Shown: positions 26,401-34,193, numbered from the stretch's first letter. The stretch: DNA of 34,346 nucleotides from Bacteroidales bacterium UBA6267 (GCA_002440745.1 DJVB01000047.1:1-34346); one strand, 5' to 3'. Numbers and translations: made by a program. The notes: generated from the letters alone by a model not told the origin.

Positions 26401-27489
26401 TTCGCCTAATATGTTTGAACAAGTAGTCAAATCATTAAATTGAACGACATTGCCAACGCATTGATTCGTGAATTCAAAATCTGGAGTAATTTCTATATCA
26501 ACAGTCTCATCGTGGGTAGCAACTCCACACATGTTTTGGGAAGTTGCACTAATTGTATAACTTCCGGTTTGTTGATATTGGTGGAAACCAAGCCCTCCTG
26601 CACCCCCTGAACTAAAACCTGAGCCATCTCCCCAACTTCCAAAATAGGGAGGCACAACCTGAACATTATGATTTACACTTTCAAATGGACAAGCCGGATT
26701 TGGTGTAGGAGTGAATGTGATATTTGGCATTGCCGTAACGTTAAAATACCTGAAGTTTGGTGGAAAACCATCGTGAGTCCACCATGTACAATCAGGATCC
26801 CACCATGTTATCCCCCCATCAAAACTTACCACCACAAGAATAGAAAACAAATTATTTCCCCAATTATTTGGAATTTGGAATTGAATTATTTCACTAAACT
26901 GAGTTCCATTTTGAGCTGGTTTAATAATAGGAGGTAATACACCATTGGTAAAAGTAAATAAATAATGTGTTGGCAAATTATTACTGCCACTAAAATAACA
27001 ATATGCTTCAAACATTTCATTCTCACATGCCTTGTGATCATTCATTCCCACTAAAACATAATTTGATAACCTCTTAATTCTCAGATGAGCACAAGCCGCT
27101 TTTGTTGAAACTTTAAATGACTCATTTACATTATTTCCAATAATTTTTACAAAATATTGGTTATTTACTTGAAGATTACTGACTGTAATATTACTAACAG
27201 TGCTAGTACTAATCAAAGTCAGATTTGATACTGAACCAGAATACACAGATAGTGATTGAATTTGAAAAAAATCATCCGTAAATATTAAATCTAAATATAA
27301 ACAACTATTGCTCGGAGTAAATGTTAGCCAGAACTCATTTGATGAAGAACTATACGTTACGCCTAATGTGTCCGGTACAGAAATTGAAACAGCACTCGAA
27401 CAACTATTTTGCGCCAAAATATAATTGCTATAAGCTATCATAAAAAATAAAATTGCGATTATCCGCTGAAAATGTTTAATTTTGCTCAT
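23401..27489 (-). CDS. Large T9SS type A cargo protein with PKD and beta-helix regions
   Basis: A secreted protein of 1362 residues. A signal peptide (about 1-27, ending YSNYILAQ) is followed by an N-terminal beta-rich region. A PKD domain lies at about 335-430 with WNWDFGDG. A long stretch with right-handed parallel beta-helix character spans about 530-1010 (repeated short strands and asparagine turns such as NNQITLNP and IEIQENNISRI). A helical region near 1120-1260 precedes a type A sorting domain from about 1285 (VRVFPNPAKEVLFVEV) to the end. No catalytic residues can be assigned. Likely a surface adhesin, polysaccharide-binding protein or lyase-like scaffold; this is inference. Confidence 0.85.
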   Translation of the reverse strand: MSKIKHFQRIIAILFFMIAYSNYILAQNSCSSAVSISVPDTLGVTYSSSSNEFWLTFTPSNSCLYLDLIFTDDFFQIQSLSVYSGSVSNLTLISTSTVSNITVSNLQVNNQYFVKIIGNNVNESFKVSTKAACAHLRIKRLSNYVLVGMNDHKACENEMFEAYCYFSGSNNLPTHYLFTFTNGVLPPIIKPAQNGTQFSEIIQFQIPNNWGNNLFSILVVVSFDGGITWWDPDCTWWTHDGFPPNFRYFNVTAMPNITFTPTPNPACPFESVNHNVQVVPPYFGSWGDGSGFSSGGAGGLGFHQYQQTGSYTISATSQNMCGVATHDETVDIEITPDFEFTNQCVGNVVQFNDLTTCSNILGEWNWDFGDGMGVVYSTSSNPSHSYSNPGTYLVKLKVKTKYSQVEPNFQGYEEEFIVSKQITIYSKPEPASISGFNNNCDGLDDIQYMIDNFQSNNTYNWSITQGVGTFNNTSNTTATGQSNTIDWTSIPSLPAHAQIQILNTDNNGCQSVSTKNIFECCDLGDEDITLNNSTLSGSSLNYQGKKIMINGTLNIDADVIFEEDVNLNPTQIFMGPEAKIVVTSGHQIEFINSKIQSNCEYMWDGIYTSGASSIIGFENSELSEAINGVVAKNGSVVKLKNSDFINNYKSVQISDYVPNIANPLNYGGEIYGCNFYTTNVAANNGSWIIPANDADYFLHLEPLIGKQSYAAIMISNVGKISIGDASKAQNFFAKQQFGIFAETSEPYIKNNEFQYIKSKQANGNSTNFISKLPVSSAIYGIYYYNPNININKHIYIGDANLSAGSYSNTFDNCDIAIQTRNYSNKIFRNKFLNTTNTAMYLYDLASAGDIQYNYINNSATLNNARGILGTNTTQRKLSLNVANNLIYNMKWGISLTNCASFGNSLKVKVKNNQITLNPTNSTARYAIKVEACDRIEIQENNISRIGNSGSADVTKVVGISLRLTQSAKITDNYMYKMGSGIMTNGAMYNNQFFCNTMSMNYNGFYFGDNTGLTNFGWKNVSGQTDFNPHNKWVNNIGEKMFNYDINNQTPVNYYYYDQNWSGYSVNNDPEIGPSSSCYIKIDPLVSNSATFYCSNSNGPNLLINDDEITTSEERDQLLEEFLQGQEYEALQEQFRSYEIEYLYDVLDNDPSIMWLGGGEDEAYQEFYATVQNTVNAKFIDVDNYIAEGDFENAYTSNNAISPSNSFEANRQHANKVYLETYLKDAYMLAESTIDALTAIASQTPYAGGYGVYTARVMLDYDPDENGVSWRLEKPSKAEEQETQVRVFPNPAKEVLFVEVMSKMDSYKANMLVYNSMGQLVAEQLMTQKMEFINVSSFTTGVYFFTIRYENGHFEKGKFIIEQ

Positions 27490-28090
27490 GATCTTTAAAT
27501 TTTTAAAGGTTAAAACTTGGAGTCTTGCTGTGATTGAAGCTGCGAAACTTTTTTATTCACAGCAGGCTCTTTTTAATTACTTGATTTTAATAAAGAAAAA
27601 ATTAAATATTAGTTTGTTATAAAATATATTTCGTTACTCGTTTTTAACTCTCGCGATAGTATAGGAATAAAACAATCTTACCCGATTTATGATGCAATTG
27701 ATATAAAACTATTCTGTTTGTTTTTTCCAATTTATTTTTTCATTTCTCAGAGGATAAGCAGCTGAATCGCAATGCTGCTCACCCTCTCGCTGCAATTTGA
27801 GGGGATGTTATTAAAACTCTACCTTTGTTTCTTTCAAAATAAAATATGAAGCAGGATATAAAAGTCTCAGATACAATAATTTGCATAGAAATTCTCAAAA
27901 CATAAGCCTTTGATTTCCATGTCTTTATTAATATTTTGTGAAATTTTTCTATTGTTCTCATAAACTTCGTGATGCGGTTTTTGATAAAGAATTAAAATTT
28001 TATCGCAGCAAATATAAGGTGGAATTTTGAGGAATTTACAAAAATATTACCCCCCCCCGCCAATTTATATGGATTCTAAATAGAGATTAA

Positions 28091-28305
28091 TGCGATATTG
28101 CGGTAATCCGTTAATTGGGCTTTGTTCTTTATGATTGAAGTGATTGCTATTCAATAAAGTGCAGAGTGGAAAGGGGGGTAAAGTGGCTGCGCCGTAAGGG
28201 ATTGTAAAGTGCTGCGCGTAAAGGATTTGTAAAGTGGCTACGCCGTAAGGGATTGTAAATTAGCTACGCTGTAAAGGATTGTAAAGTGCTTTGCGAAAAG
28301 GGTAG
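28091..28305. repeat. Complex non-coding repeat region, right copy
   Basis: It begins with GCGATATTGCGGTAATCCG-type sequence, then unit A at 28113-28162, which differs from the left copy 22063-22112 at about one base. The same linker follows (AGAGTGGAAAGGGGGG), then tandem units starting TAAAGTG at 28179, 28205, 28230, a diverged one at 28256 (TAAATTAG) and a decaying one at 28282. Orientation is the same as the left copy, so the two T9SS genes between them are flanked by direct repeats about 6 kb apart. Confidence 0.85.
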
Positions 28306-28548
28306 AAAAATGTGGTTCTTCACCTAGTTATGTGTCTGCTTATTAGGTAGATATAATATTAACCTTATTACATTTTCATCGAACTATTGTTGATTTTAGA
28401 ATGGCTTATGTCAATTATACTTGAAAATAAGTCAATATCGGCTACAAGTCATGGTCCTATATTGTAAAGTTATATCGGCATAATTATCCAGACATTTAAT
28501 AATAGCTTTATTGTTATCGAAAAAACAGACCAATGTCATAATTTCGAG

Positions 28549-28581
28549 TTGTCTTCAATAATGGCATTTTTAATAATTTTG
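28549..28581 (+). promoter_or_regulatory. Candidate promoter of the small Cys-rich protein gene
   Basis: TTG at 28549-28551 and TAATTTTG at 28574-28581 (exact TAnnTTTG) with a 22-nt spacer. Initiation would be near 28587, leaving a leader of about 86 nt before the ATG at 28674. Confidence 0.45.
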
Positions 28582-28673
28582 CCGTCTCAAGTTCTTAAAA
28601 CGAATGCCGAATAAAGCTTTCTTTCTAACGAAACAAACATAGTTCGGCTTAATAAATTTTCAACCAATTGATT

Positions 28674-28937
28674 ATGAAGATATTTCTTTTAGTATTGGCT
28701 TTAATGGCCATCGCATTTGCCTTAATTGGCATCAAAATGTTTTTAGTAAAAGGTGGAATGTTCACCAAATCTTGTAGCTCAGTCGATACCGGCACCGGTG
28801 AACATATTGGATGCACGTGCGGAGAAAAGCCTCCGGGGGAGCGTTGCGAAAACTATGAAGAGCATCATGGCTCCTCTGCTTCGGACACCGCCAAGAAAAT
28901 CCGCGAAATTCCTACTGAAATATTGCGAGTTAAGTGA
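28674..28937 (+). CDS. Small membrane-anchored Cys-rich protein
   Basis: A protein of 87 residues. One N-terminal hydrophobic helix (about 3-25) anchors it. The rest has four cysteines, Cys34, Cys47, Cys49 and Cys58, in the pattern C-x12-C-x-C-x8-C within SCSSVDTGTGEHIGCTCG. This could bind a metal or form disulphides, depending on which side of the membrane it lies. Similar short 'membrane or secreted' proteins occur in Bacteroidota, in my recollection near electron-transport genes. The ATG at 28674 is used; a TTG 6 bp earlier is also in frame. The gene converges with icmF, 22 bp away. Confidence 0.7.
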   Translation: MKIFLLVLALMAIAFALIGIKMFLVKGGMFTKSCSSVDTGTGEHIGCTCGEKPPGERCENYEEHHGSSASDTAKKIREIPTEILRVK

Positions 28938-28940
28938 TTT

Positions 28941-28964
28941 TGTAAGTTTTCACCTTCGCTTACA
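28941..28964. terminator. Short inverted repeat between convergent genes
   Basis: TGTAAG at 28941-28946 and CTTACA at 28959-28964 with a 12-nt loop, overlapping the icmF stop codon. Weak stem and only a modest T-run (GTTTTC) inside the loop; possible but unproven transcription end. Confidence 0.2.
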
Positions 28965-31900
28965 TATTCCTTCGATATTGTCCGCCAACATTGAATAACG
29001 CATTGGTAATCTGGCCAATAGTACAATATTTAGTGGCGTCCATCAAAACTTCAAACACATTTTCGTTTCGCGCTGCGGCTGCTTTGAGTTGTTCGCAATA
29101 GTAGTCCGATTCTTTAGCAAAAGCCTTATGTTTATTGACTATAGTTGCTATTTGGCGTTCTTTCTCGTCTGGTGTTGCACGAATAACTTCACCGGGGATG
29201 GTTGTGGGTGATCCTTTAGACGAAAGGAAGGTATTCACACCCATAATCGGCAGTTGACCACTATGCTTCAGTGTTTCGTAATAGAGCGACTCTTCCTGAA
29301 TTTTACCTCGTTGATAATTGGTTTCCATCGCTCCAAGCACCCCGCCGCGCTCCGTCAAACGGTCAAATTCCATCAAAACAGCTTCTTCTACTAAGTCGGT
29401 AAGCTCTTCGATAATGAAAGAGCCTTGGTTAGGATTTTGATTTTTCGCCAAGCCAAGTTCATGATTGATAATCATCTGAATGGCCATTGCACGCCGTACC
29501 GATTCTTCGGTTGGTGTGGTAATCGCTTCATCATAAGCATTGGTATGCAACGAGTTACAGTTATCATAAATGGCATAAAGTGCTTGCAAAGTAGTGCGTA
29601 TATCGTTAAAATCTATTTCCTGCGCATGAAGCGATCTGCCCGAAGTTTGAATATGATATTTCAATTTTTGCGAACGGTCGTTTCCACCATATTTAATCTT
29701 CATTGCTTTAGCCCAAATCAAACGTGCAACTCTTCCAATCACTGAAAACTCCGGATCGATTCCATTGCTAAAGAAAAAACTAAGGTTTGGCGCAAAATCG
29801 TCAATGTGCATCCCACGACTCAGATAGTATTCCACATAAGTGAAGCCATTGCTGAGCGTAAAAGCTAATTGCGAAATAGGATTTGCTCCGGCTTCGGCAA
29901 TATGATAACCGCTTATGGAAACCGAATAGAAATTACGTACTTTATTGTCGATAAAATACTGCTGAATATCGCCCATCAATTTCAAGGAGAAGTCGGTGGA
30001 AAAGATGCAGGTATTTTGGGCTTGATCCTCTTTGAGAATGTCGGCCTGAACTGTTCCCCGAACCACAGAAATGGTTTCAGTTTTAATTTTTTGATACACC
30101 TCAGCTGGTAAAACCTGATCGCCGGTTACGCCGAGAAGCATAAGTCCGAGGCCGTTGTTTCCTTCAGGAAGTTGGCCATGATAAACAGGACGTGGCACCC
30201 CTTTTTCCTTATAAATTTGTTCAATTTTGACATTGACCATTTCCTCTAAGCCATTGGCTTTGATATATTTTTCACATTGCTGGTCGATGGCAGCATTCAG
30301 GAAATAACCCACCAAATGAGGCGCCGGGCCATTGATAGTCATAGATACCGAGGTCTTTGGATCGGCTAAGTCGAATCCGCTATAGAGTTTTTTTGCATCG
30401 TCGAGGCATGAAATGGAAACTCCCGAATTGCCAATTTTTCCATAGATGTCGGGGCGGCGGTCGGGGTCGTTACCATAAAGGGTTACGGAGTCGAAAGCAG
30501 TTGACAATCTTTTAGCCGGCAAACCAAGCGAAACATAGTGGAATCGGCGATTTGTACGTTCAGGGCCACCTTCTCCGGCAAACATTCTGGTTGGGTCTTC
30601 TCCTTCGCGTTTGAAAGGGAAAACTCCGGCAGCATAAGGAAACTCGCCGGGAACATTTTCACGAAGCACCCACTTTAAAATATCGCCCCAACCCTTGTAC
30701 TTTGGCATGGCCACTTTCGGAATTTGTAGATGCGACAAGGATTCGGTGTGGGTTTCTATCTTTAATTCTTTATCTCTTACTTTGAAAACAAAATAGGGGT
30801 CGCGGTAACATTTAACCGTAGTTTCCCAATTTTTCAAAACTTCTAAGTTTTCGGCATCAATCTTCCGCTTTTGTTTTTCAATAATTTGTTCTAAATCATT
30901 GGTTTCTTGCGAAATAAGAGAGCGGGTAATTTCAAGAGCCTGAAGTTTTTGAGCCTCATCTGCTTGTTGTTCAGCCCAGTTATTATAATTTCTTATGGTT
31001 TCTGAAATCTCGCTTAAATAGCGTGTACGTTGCGGGGGAATGATGTAAATTTTCTCCGATAACTCATTAGATTTCACAAATTTAGAGTCAAATTTAACTC
31101 CGGATTTTTCACTGACAATTCGCATCAAATTGCGATAAAACTCATTAACTCCCGGGTCGTTGAATTGGGAAGCAATCGTACCATAAACAGGCATATTTTC
31201 AGAATCTTCATTCCATAGCTCGTGGTTTCGTTGAAATTGCTTTTTCACATCCCTCAAAGCATCCATAGCGCCACGCTTGTCGAACTTATTCAAAGCGATA
31301 ATGTCGGCAAAATCCAGCATGTCTATTTTTTCTAATTGAGTGGCAGCGCCGTACTCAGGGGTCATCACATAAACGGCCACATTGCAATGCTCAGTAATGG
31401 ATGTGTCGCTTTGGCCAATTCCGGATGTTTCGAGAATAACCATATCAAAACCGGCTACTTTTGCCACATCAAGCGCATCTTGAATATATACCGAAACCGA
31501 AAGATTGGATTGACGGGTTGCAAGCGACCTCATAAAAACCCTGTCGCTATTGATGGAGTTCATGCGAATTCGGTCGCCAAGAAGCGCTCCGCCGGTTTTC
31601 CTTTTTGAAGGATCTACGGAAATGATGGCTAATCTTTTCACAGGGAAATCTTCTAAAAAACGCCGGATAACTTCATCCTCCAAACTCGATTTTCCTGCGC
31701 CGCCCGTGCCGGTGATGCCAATGACCGGAATATGAGTTTTTGCTGCTTCTTCCTTGATTTGCGCCTTCAGTTCAACCACCTCCTCAGGATAGTTTTCTAA
31801 GGCAGAAATCACTCGCGAAAGTGCATTGATAGTGGAAGATTTTAGTTCTTCAATGGTTGTGTTGCAATTTTTTCCGGTTGGAAAATCACAGTTGCGAACA

Positions 31901-32316
31901 ACATCGTTTATCATGCCCTGAAGGCCTAATTCCCGACCATCGTCAGGGGAATAGATTCGTGTGATTCCATAGCTATGTAATTCCTGAATTTCTTCCGGCA
32001 AAATCACACCGCCACCGCCGCCAAAAATCTTAATTTGTTCATTTCCACTTTCTTTCAACAAATCAAACATGTATTTGAAAAACTCAATATGTCCGCCCTG
32101 ATAAGATGTGATGGCAATGCCTTGAACATCTTCCTGTATCGCACAATCAACAATTTCCTTCACCGAGCGATTATGTCCAAGATGAATTACTTCGACTCCT
32201 GTGGATTGAATAATACGACGCATCACATTGATGGCTGCATCGTGACCGTCGAATAAACTCGCAGCAGTAACAATTCTAACGTGATTTACCGGTTTATACT
32301 TTTCGTTGTTTATCAT
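28960..32316 (-). CDS. icmF: Fused isobutyryl-CoA mutase/GTPase IcmF
   Basis: A cytosolic adenosylcobalamin enzyme of 1118 residues that interconverts isobutyryl-CoA and n-butyryl-CoA. Domains in order: a cobalamin-binding domain with DGHD at 23-26 (His25 as the expected lower ligand); a MeaI-type G-protein chaperone domain with P-loop GTGGAGKSS (Lys209) and NKFDKRG; and the TIM-barrel mutase domain from about 540 with His805 in ISGYHIAEAG. Phe566 in AGVFPF takes the place where methylmalonyl-CoA mutase has a tyrosine, which favours isobutyryl-CoA over methylmalonyl-CoA. Full-length fusion with no breaks. It lies 102 bp downstream of the lipoate ligase-like gene and may share that operon. Confidence 0.93.
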   Translation of the reverse strand: MINNEKYKPVNHVRIVTAASLFDGHDAAINVMRRIIQSTGVEVIHLGHNRSVKEIVDCAIQEDVQGIAITSYQGGHIEFFKYMFDLLKESGNEQIKIFGGGGGVILPEEIQELHSYGITRIYSPDDGRELGLQGMINDVVRNCDFPTGKNCNTTIEELKSSTINALSRVISALENYPEEVVELKAQIKEEAAKTHIPVIGITGTGGAGKSSLEDEVIRRFLEDFPVKRLAIISVDPSKRKTGGALLGDRIRMNSINSDRVFMRSLATRQSNLSVSVYIQDALDVAKVAGFDMVILETSGIGQSDTSITEHCNVAVYVMTPEYGAATQLEKIDMLDFADIIALNKFDKRGAMDALRDVKKQFQRNHELWNEDSENMPVYGTIASQFNDPGVNEFYRNLMRIVSEKSGVKFDSKFVKSNELSEKIYIIPPQRTRYLSEISETIRNYNNWAEQQADEAQKLQALEITRSLISQETNDLEQIIEKQKRKIDAENLEVLKNWETTVKCYRDPYFVFKVRDKELKIETHTESLSHLQIPKVAMPKYKGWGDILKWVLRENVPGEFPYAAGVFPFKREGEDPTRMFAGEGGPERTNRRFHYVSLGLPAKRLSTAFDSVTLYGNDPDRRPDIYGKIGNSGVSISCLDDAKKLYSGFDLADPKTSVSMTINGPAPHLVGYFLNAAIDQQCEKYIKANGLEEMVNVKIEQIYKEKGVPRPVYHGQLPEGNNGLGLMLLGVTGDQVLPAEVYQKIKTETISVVRGTVQADILKEDQAQNTCIFSTDFSLKLMGDIQQYFIDNKVRNFYSVSISGYHIAEAGANPISQLAFTLSNGFTYVEYYLSRGMHIDDFAPNLSFFFSNGIDPEFSVIGRVARLIWAKAMKIKYGGNDRSQKLKYHIQTSGRSLHAQEIDFNDIRTTLQALYAIYDNCNSLHTNAYDEAITTPTEESVRRAMAIQMIINHELGLAKNQNPNQGSFIIEELTDLVEEAVLMEFDRLTERGGVLGAMETNYQRGKIQEESLYYETLKHSGQLPIMGVNTFLSSKGSPTTIPGEVIRATPDEKERQIATIVNKHKAFAKESDYYCEQLKAAAARNENVFEVLMDATKYCTIGQITNALFNVGGQYRRNM

Positions 32317-32418
32317 GGTTTGAATGAATTACATAGATTATTAAATGCGGCTTTCGCAATGCAAATTAACAAAAAAATGTCTATGAATTAGCAAGATTGA
32401 ATAAGGTTTGGGAGAGTT

Positions 32419-33048
32419 TTACAGTGCTAAGTTTTGCAGGCGCTGAGGCAAGCCGGAAACTTTAGCCAATTCTTCAGCAATATGTTCCGGTTTTAAAGAA
32501 TAGCCTTCGCGATTTAAGGAGGTTACAAATTCATCGTGAGGACGGCCATTTCGATAATCCGGTTCCCTTTTAGGATGTTTTATATATTTGGAAATCAAAG
32601 AAATATCCTCACTTATATTTAGCACAGCATGGTAAAAAACGGTATTTGTACCCCGATAAATTGCGGAGCCAAGAATCTTTTTTTCGCCAATACTGATGTC
32701 AGATATGCCCCGTGTAGAGAGGTTTTGGACGCCTAAATTTTGCAAGGCTGCGATGATAAAATCGTTACAAAACGTAAAATAAGACCTTGAAGTGATGCCT
32801 TTTGTGATGGGCAACTGGGCAGCAATAATCAGCATTTTTGGCGATAAAATCACCGTTTCGCCTCCTGAAGGTCGTTGCATCACATCAATTTTATCTTCGC
32901 TCACTTTGCTTTGAATCAAGGATTCCTCAGAATTATTGGAGCGGCCAAGAATCAAATACGATTTATCGGGTTGCCAAAGAAAGAAACCATCCGTAGGAGG
33001 TCCATTTTTTATATGTAAATCAGGAAGTTGATAGGGATTTTCGGACAC
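32419..33048 (-). CDS. Lipoate-protein ligase-like protein (BPL/LplA/LipB fold)
   Basis: A protein of 209 residues with the biotin/lipoate ligase catalytic fold. It shows the RPSGGETV version of the RRxSGG motif and GEKKILGSAIYRG, which holds the lysine that contacts the lipoyl-adenylate. FYHAVLNI follows. It is short, with no separate C-terminal accessory domain, so it may be a ligase needing a partner, an octanoyl transferase or an amidotransferase rather than a classical LplA. The gene starts 2 bp after the sirtuin gene ends, so the two are almost certainly co-transcribed. Likely role: attaching lipoyl groups to 2-oxoacid dehydrogenase E2 or GcvH. Confidence 0.8.
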   Translation of the reverse strand: MSENPYQLPDLHIKNGPPTDGFFLWQPDKSYLILGRSNNSEESLIQSKVSEDKIDVMQRPSGGETVILSPKMLIIAAQLPITKGITSRSYFTFCNDFIIAALQNLGVQNLSTRGISDISIGEKKILGSAIYRGTNTVFYHAVLNISEDISLISKYIKHPKREPDYRNGRPHDEFVTSLNREGYSLKPEHIAEELAKVSGLPQRLQNLAL

Positions 33049-33050
33049 GA

Positions 33051-33743
33051 CTATGAGTTTAGGAGTTCGTTGGCCAAGAGTTGCACACCGATAGTAGCTT
33101 TTTCTTGAATGATTTTAACCCCACTAAGGGAAGCCTCTTCAGCGTGTGGGTCGATATAATAAATTTTGCAACCGTGTGGCACATAGTTTATTAAACCTGC
33201 CGCCGGATATACTTGCATGGAAGTTCCGATGATAGCAAAAAAGTCGGCAGTTCTTACAATTTCAACGGCTTCTTCTATTTTAGGCACTGCTTCGCCAAAC
33301 CAAACAATATGAGGGCGCAACTGAGCTCCATCTTCGGCTAAATCGCCCATCTTCAATTCCCAACCCTCTAATTCTTTAATGAGATAATCATTGGATTCAG
33401 AGCGAACTTTTTTCAATTCACCGTGCAAATGTAGGACGTTTGATGAACCGGCTCTTTCGTGCAAATCGTCCACATTTTGGGTAATAATCAACACATTATA
33501 AGCTTTTTCTAAATCGACCAAAATCTTATGCGCATCATTTGGCTCTACCTCGTAAAGCTGTTTACGCCGCGCATTGTAGAAATCGAGCACAAGCTGGGGA
33601 TTTTTTCGCCATGCTTGAGGAGTAGCAACCTCTTCGATGCTGTAGTTTTCCCACAGGCCACCCATATCTCTAAAGGTTTTGATGCCGCTTTCTGCGGAAA
33701 TTCCGGCTCCGGTAAGGATAATGAGGTTGGGTTTTGCGGTCAT
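33051..33743 (-). CDS. cobB: Sir2-family NAD-dependent protein deacylase lacking zinc-site cysteines
   Basis: A sirtuin of 230 residues. The NAD-binding GAGISAESGI (12-21), TQNVDDLHERAG (88-99), the catalytic His107 in HLHGEL, LRPHIVWFGE and GTSMQVYPAAG are all present. Tyr56 and Arg59 in FYNARR match the Y-x-x-R pair that binds acidic acyl groups in class III sirtuins, suggesting desuccinylase or demalonylase activity. The segment between HGEL and LRPH (111-142), which normally carries the four zinc cysteines, contains none; the whole protein has a single Cys. The gene lies 9 bp after a cytochrome c gene and 2 bp before the lipoate ligase homologue. The symbol is by family. Confidence 0.88.
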   Translation of the reverse strand: MTAKPNLIILTGAGISAESGIKTFRDMGGLWENYSIEEVATPQAWRKNPQLVLDFYNARRKQLYEVEPNDAHKILVDLEKAYNVLIITQNVDDLHERAGSSNVLHLHGELKKVRSESNDYLIKELEGWELKMGDLAEDGAQLRPHIVWFGEAVPKIEEAVEIVRTADFFAIIGTSMQVYPAAGLINYVPHGCKIYYIDPHAEEASLSGVKIIQEKATIGVQLLANELLNS

Positions 33744-33752
33744 ATAGATTTT

Positions 33753-34193
33753 CTACTCCGATTTGATAGTCATGATGAAATTAGAAATATGCTTAATTTC
33801 TTCTTCCGTAACCGACCCTTTTAGTGAAGGCATAATTCCATAACGGTTGATAACTGCCTGTTCCATAATAGCTTTAGTTTGGTCAGGAAAATAAACATAA
33901 TCAGCTAAAAATGAATTTGCTTCTTCAAGGTGCAGAGTTCCATCTGCTTTTACAAATTTTTGTTGGAGTGAGTTACTAATCATTTTCAAATCAGGTCCGG
34001 TGACTGAGTACATTTCCGAACCAACACAAGGGCGCATGGAATGGCATAAACTGCATTTCTCTTCAAAAAGTTTTTCTCCTTTCGATATTTTACTATTGAA
34101 AGATAAATGCGTTTGTAAACTCTCAGCCGAATTATTGCAGGCAAAGAAACCAAATGCGGGTAAAACAAAAACTGCTAAAGCTTTCAGGTTCAT
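33753..34193 (-). CDS. c-type cytochrome lipoprotein
   Basis: A protein of 146 residues. A hydrophobic N-terminus ends in a loose lipobox with Cys19 (FGFFAC), so it is probably lipid-anchored. A single haem c site, C47-S-L-C50-H51, lies in EEKCSLCHS. Met121 in YGIMPSL is the likely sixth ligand. The remainder fits a monohaem class I cytochrome c that carries electrons in the periplasm. It seems to be the first gene of an operon with the sirtuin and the lipoate ligase homologue. A TAACTTTG -7 box precedes it. Confidence 0.87.
   Translation of the reverse strand: MNLKALAVFVLPAFGFFACNNSAESLQTHLSFNSKISKGEKLFEEKCSLCHSMRPCVGSEMYSVTGPDLKMISNSLQQKFVKADGTLHLEEANSFLADYVYFPDQTKAIMEQAVINRYGIMPSLKGSVTEEEIKHISNFIMTIKSE

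Larger units (their letters stand above)
27490..28673. other. Long gene-free stretch of 1.18 kb
   Basis: Very AT-rich. On the minus strand side it holds the leader of the large T9SS gene, with a shared 16-nt sequence at 27496-27511 and an 8-bp inverted repeat (TGCTGTGA at 27526-27533, TCACAGCA at 27557-27564). A run of nine Cs lies at 28050-28058, the right repeat copy at 28091-28305, and a promoter for the small plus-strand gene near 28574. Short open frames in it have no recognisable features. Otherwise I see nothing. Confidence 0.6.

Noticed and set aside
27779..27961. 60-codon minus-strand frame in the long gap
   Set aside because: AT-rich, no conserved motif, no promoter or leader; consistent with chance.
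22063..28305. Composite transposon
   Set aside because: The flanking repeats encode no transposase, have no terminal inverted repeats and no target-site duplication that I can see.
28960..32316. Methylmalonyl-CoA mutase
   Set aside because: The fused order of B12 domain, G-protein chaperone and mutase, and Phe566 in place of the tyrosine, fit IcmF better.
33051..33743. Class M sirtuin (SirTM) because of the lipoate ligase neighbour
   Set aside because: The catalytic HG motif and the class III Y-x-x-R pair are kept, and no macrodomain or GcvH-like gene is beside it.
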